Source: Chryseobacterium oranimense (lineage in GTDB: Bacteria > Bacteroidota > Bacteroidia > Flavobacteriales > Weeksellaceae). Taken from it: a stretch of 64,000 nt of DNA. This document shows, one piece after another, positions 62,347-64,000 of this stretch. The translations under genes and the position numbers were made by a program. The stretch spans positions 310,001-374,000 of the forward strand of contig NZ_FQWT01000005.1 in assembly GCF_900129755.1 (NCBI RefSeq), given 5' to 3'. A model generated the notes under the pieces. The model worked only from the letters and a program-made list of their open reading frames with translations, did no database searches and was not told the origin of the DNA. The stretch's first letter is position 1, and each line of letters opens with the position of its first letter.

Positions 62347-62826
62347 TTATACGTGTAAATCTGTATTAGAAATTTCCCCACTACCTTGAATTGTTCCAGA
62401 AAATGTAATTTCACCTTCTACAGGGGCCGTCCTGGAAAGATCTGATAAGAAACCTTTTCCAAATTTCGTTTCTTTTGTGCCATCTGATTGAGTGGTTTCA
62501 ATTTTCCAGAAAATCGGTTTTTTGTTTTCATGAGCATCATCCATTGCATCGGACACCGCGTCATAACTAGCCTTCATTCCATCTGCTTCAATTGCAACTG
62601 CCTCAAAAGTAATCTGGTAAGATTTTCTTCCGTAGGTTGGATCGGGAGAAGCGTTACATTTAGTAATGGTTCCGTCCTGCATTTCAACAGTCTTTGTTAA
62701 TTCATTTGTAGTCAGGCAACCTACCGGGAAGTAATTTGCTGCTACCGTTGTTCCTGCTGCATCTTTGATAGGTCCATAAATGAAAAGAATTTCATTCGCG
62801 CCTAATAGTGATTTTTCACCTGCCAT
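62347..62826 (-). CDS. Major tail tube protein
   Basis: The 159-residue protein includes 'VGCLTTNELTKTVEMQDGTITKCNASPDPTYGRKSYQITFEAVAIE', the TP901-1-type tail tube pattern, and ends with 'GEITFSGTIQGSGEISNTDLHV'. Hexameric rings of it form the tail tube. It ends 2 bp before the chaperone gene. Confidence 0.85.
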   Translation of the reverse strand: MAGEKSLLGANEILFIYGPIKDAAGTTVAANYFPVGCLTTNELTKTVEMQDGTITKCNASPDPTYGRKSYQITFEAVAIEADGMKASYDAVSDAMDDAHENKKPIFWKIETTQSDGTKETKFGKGFLSDLSRTAPVEGEITFSGTIQGSGEISNTDLHV

Positions 62827-63235
62827 CTTCTTTAAGTTTTAATGAATATTTAATTATTTTTCTGTAAATCGTCTCCGTTGCGGTTGATTGATTAATATCT
62901 AAAGGAAATGAGATATTAAAATATTGTAACACAAAGTTTTCAATTTTGATTTCTTCGGTCCTTTGTAAGACCTCCTCAACAATATCATCTAATAAAGCTC
63001 TACTCCCAACATTACCCTTAAACCTGGTGATGATGTCTATGTTAATGTCTCTCAGTTTATCAACTGAACATTTTGTTTGCCAATTATCCCTTCCGCTTTG
63101 CGTGGAAAGTACTATTAAAAAACTGTCATTATTGGGTGTAGTGGTATCGTATAGTTTAACAGTAAATCCGTTAACTACCATATTGGAGAGCCTCTCACTA
63201 AAGAATTTTCTAATCCATTTATCAGGATTCTTCAT
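62816..63235 (-). CDS. Tail terminator/completion protein
   Basis: With the start at ATG 63235 ('MKNPDKWIRKFFSERL') the 139-residue protein has 'VDKLRDINIDIITRFKGNVGSRALLDDIVEEVLQRTEEI', as in proteins that cap the tail or join it to the head. It overlaps the tail tube gene by 11 bp. The identification is by position and pattern. A start two codons upstream (63241) is possible. Confidence 0.65.
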   Translation of the reverse strand: MKNPDKWIRKFFSERLSNMVVNGFTVKLYDTTTPNNDSFLIVLSTQSGRDNWQTKCSVDKLRDINIDIITRFKGNVGSRALLDDIVEEVLQRTEEIKIENFVLQYFNISFPLDINQSTATETIYRKIIKYSLKLKEDGR

Positions 63236-63319
63236 AATCACAACCTCATTATCTCTAATATAATGAATTAAAATGGATTACGTTAATATTTGAAATAAAA
63301 AAAGCCTCAAAATTGAAGC

Positions 63320-63763
63320 TTATCTGGAATTAAATTGTCTAACTAAATTATCTAGCGCATTGTCTAAGTCAGCCTTATATCTTTCTCTTCCCTGATTGAA
63401 TGCAGGATATAAATAAGGATGTGGATGTAATTGTCCTCGGCCGTTCACATAGAATTGCCAGGCCAAGTCTTTCCATTCATCTGATACTTCTACAAAAGTT
63501 CCTGTTCCAAATTCAATATAAGCTCCCATTGGAACTTGATTTACAGATATTACTGATTTATATCCGTTTTCATCTGGAACAGCATTGATAGATTGCGAAA
63601 TAGTTCCATTTAAATCTACATCTGAATAGCTTGATATATTTTGTGCTGCATTTGTAGCAATTTCTTGTCCGGTAATTGCAGTTATTTGTTTTATTCGGTT
63701 CTTCCCTTGCTCTCCAAATTGATTAAGTTTAGCAAGCGTTTCTCTTAAACCCCTAACCCTCAT
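63320..63763 (-). CDS. HK97 gp10-family phage protein
   Basis: The 147-residue protein starts 'MRVRGLRETLAKLNQFGEQGKNRIKQITAITGQEIATNAAQNI' and contains 'MGAYIEFGTGTFVEVSDEWKDLAWQFYVNGRGQLHPHPYLYPAF', the pattern of HK97 gp10-like head-tail proteins. The 5' end overlaps the upstream gene by 11 bp. Position between head closure and tail terminator fits. Confidence 0.85.
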   Translation of the reverse strand: MRVRGLRETLAKLNQFGEQGKNRIKQITAITGQEIATNAAQNISSYSDVDLNGTISQSINAVPDENGYKSVISVNQVPMGAYIEFGTGTFVEVSDEWKDLAWQFYVNGRGQLHPHPYLYPAFNQGRERYKADLDNALDNLVRQFNSR

Positions 63764-64000
63764 CGCATAATAAATTTAACTCCATTTGTTCGAGTCCTTT
63801 ATGTTCAATGCCCTTTATAAAGAATTCTTTCCCTTGATATTTTACGAAATGGTTTTCTGTGTAATTAACATCATTCTTTTTGCCCCTTACTGAAAATATA
63901 ACCGGATTCACAAAATTTTCTATTCCGAAATTAACAAACTTATTACCCGCACTAGTGGTTATTTTAGCATAAACCTTTTTTACAAATACATCTGAAGGTA
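63753..64000 (-). CDS. Phage head closure protein, 5' end beyond the window
   Basis: A minus-strand frame (codons beginning at 63998) is open to the window edge and ends with TAG at 63753. The 81 visible residues end 'YQGKEFFIKGIEHKGLEQMELNLLCDEG', the C-terminal pattern of head-tail adaptor/closure proteins. The start codon lies outside the window. Confidence 0.6.
   Translation of the reverse strand, partial: PSDVFVKKVYAKITTSAGNKFVNFGIENFVNPVIFSVRGKKNDVNYTENHFVKYQGKEFFIKGIEHKGLEQMELNLLCDEG

Larger units (their letters stand above)
47109..64000. mobile_element. Siphovirus-like prophage, left end to beyond the window
   Basis: Starting next to tRNA-Ser, the region holds an integrase, DNA-damage genes, a lysis cassette and a complete tail module ending in head-tail joining genes at the window edge. 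The left attachment site is inferred to lie in the tRNA 3' end. The right site and the head, packaging and lysogeny genes are outside the window. Gene order follows long-tailed non-contractile phages. Confidence 0.85.

Noticed and set aside
47109..64000. Contractile-tail phage or tailocin
   Set aside because: No sheath, baseplate spike or gp25-like gene is present, and the order fits a long non-contractile tail.
1..64000. CRISPR arrays, insertion sequences, rRNA operons
   Set aside because: No regularly spaced repeats, no transposase gene and no rRNA sequence were seen.

Overview
The window is chromosomal DNA of a Flavobacteriia bacterium, most likely Chryseobacterium or a close Weeksellaceae relative. 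It is AT-rich. Its promoters have the Bacteroidetes form TTTG-N19-TAnnTTTG, clearest in front of secG and tRNA-Ser. Gene content fits the group: split transketolase, a GLPGLI/PNGase F-like secreted protein, TamB beside TsaD, and a 'grasp-with-spasm' peptide cluster.

Positions 1-32.6 kb are mostly core genome: a 5'-truncated M16 peptidase, secG, a glycosyltransferase with recR, pepD, a LOG-family protein, a ferredoxin with its NADP reductase, pheS, YceI, an ABC ATPase, an RsmB-like methyltransferase, a PNGase F-like protein, asnB and an MFS exporter. A long same-strand cassette follows (22.1-26.4 kb): two pirins, two YjdJ-type acetyltransferases, an FMN reductase, a TMEM175 channel, a YjdI ferredoxin and OsmC. 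After it come a sodium symporter, an SGNH hydrolase and split transketolase. Many units end in clear intrinsic terminators. Several intergenic spaces hold degenerate word-like repeats, and a 60-bp repeat brackets a pair of small membrane proteins (31.4-32.6 kb).

Positions 32.6-36.5 kb carry a ribosomal-peptide cluster: a 68-residue precursor, a lipoprotein, an ATP-grasp ligase, an unexplained 60-residue protein, and a SPASM-domain protein that lacks the radical-SAM cysteine motif. Promoter-like and palindromic sites lie upstream. A hairpin directly after the precursor could raise precursor levels relative to the enzymes.

Positions 36.5-47.1 kb return to core genes: an Lrp regulator, tamB and tsaD (divergent, start codons 4 bp apart), rsmE, a TrmH-type methyltransferase, L-asparaginase and tRNA-Ser(GGA).

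From tRNA-Ser to the end of the window is one side of a siphovirus-like prophage. A tyrosine integrase sits beside the tRNA. Reading toward it on the minus strand are head closure, HK97 gp10-like, tail terminator, tail tube, a tail-assembly chaperone with an apparent -1 frameshift product, tape measure, tail tip proteins, a receptor-binding protein carrying an SGNH esterase domain, and a lysis cassette (i-spanin-like, coiled-coil, u-spanin-like, N-acetylmuramidase). A terminator separates these from a umuDC-SRAP DNA-damage module. The packaging and head genes and the other attachment site lie beyond the window.
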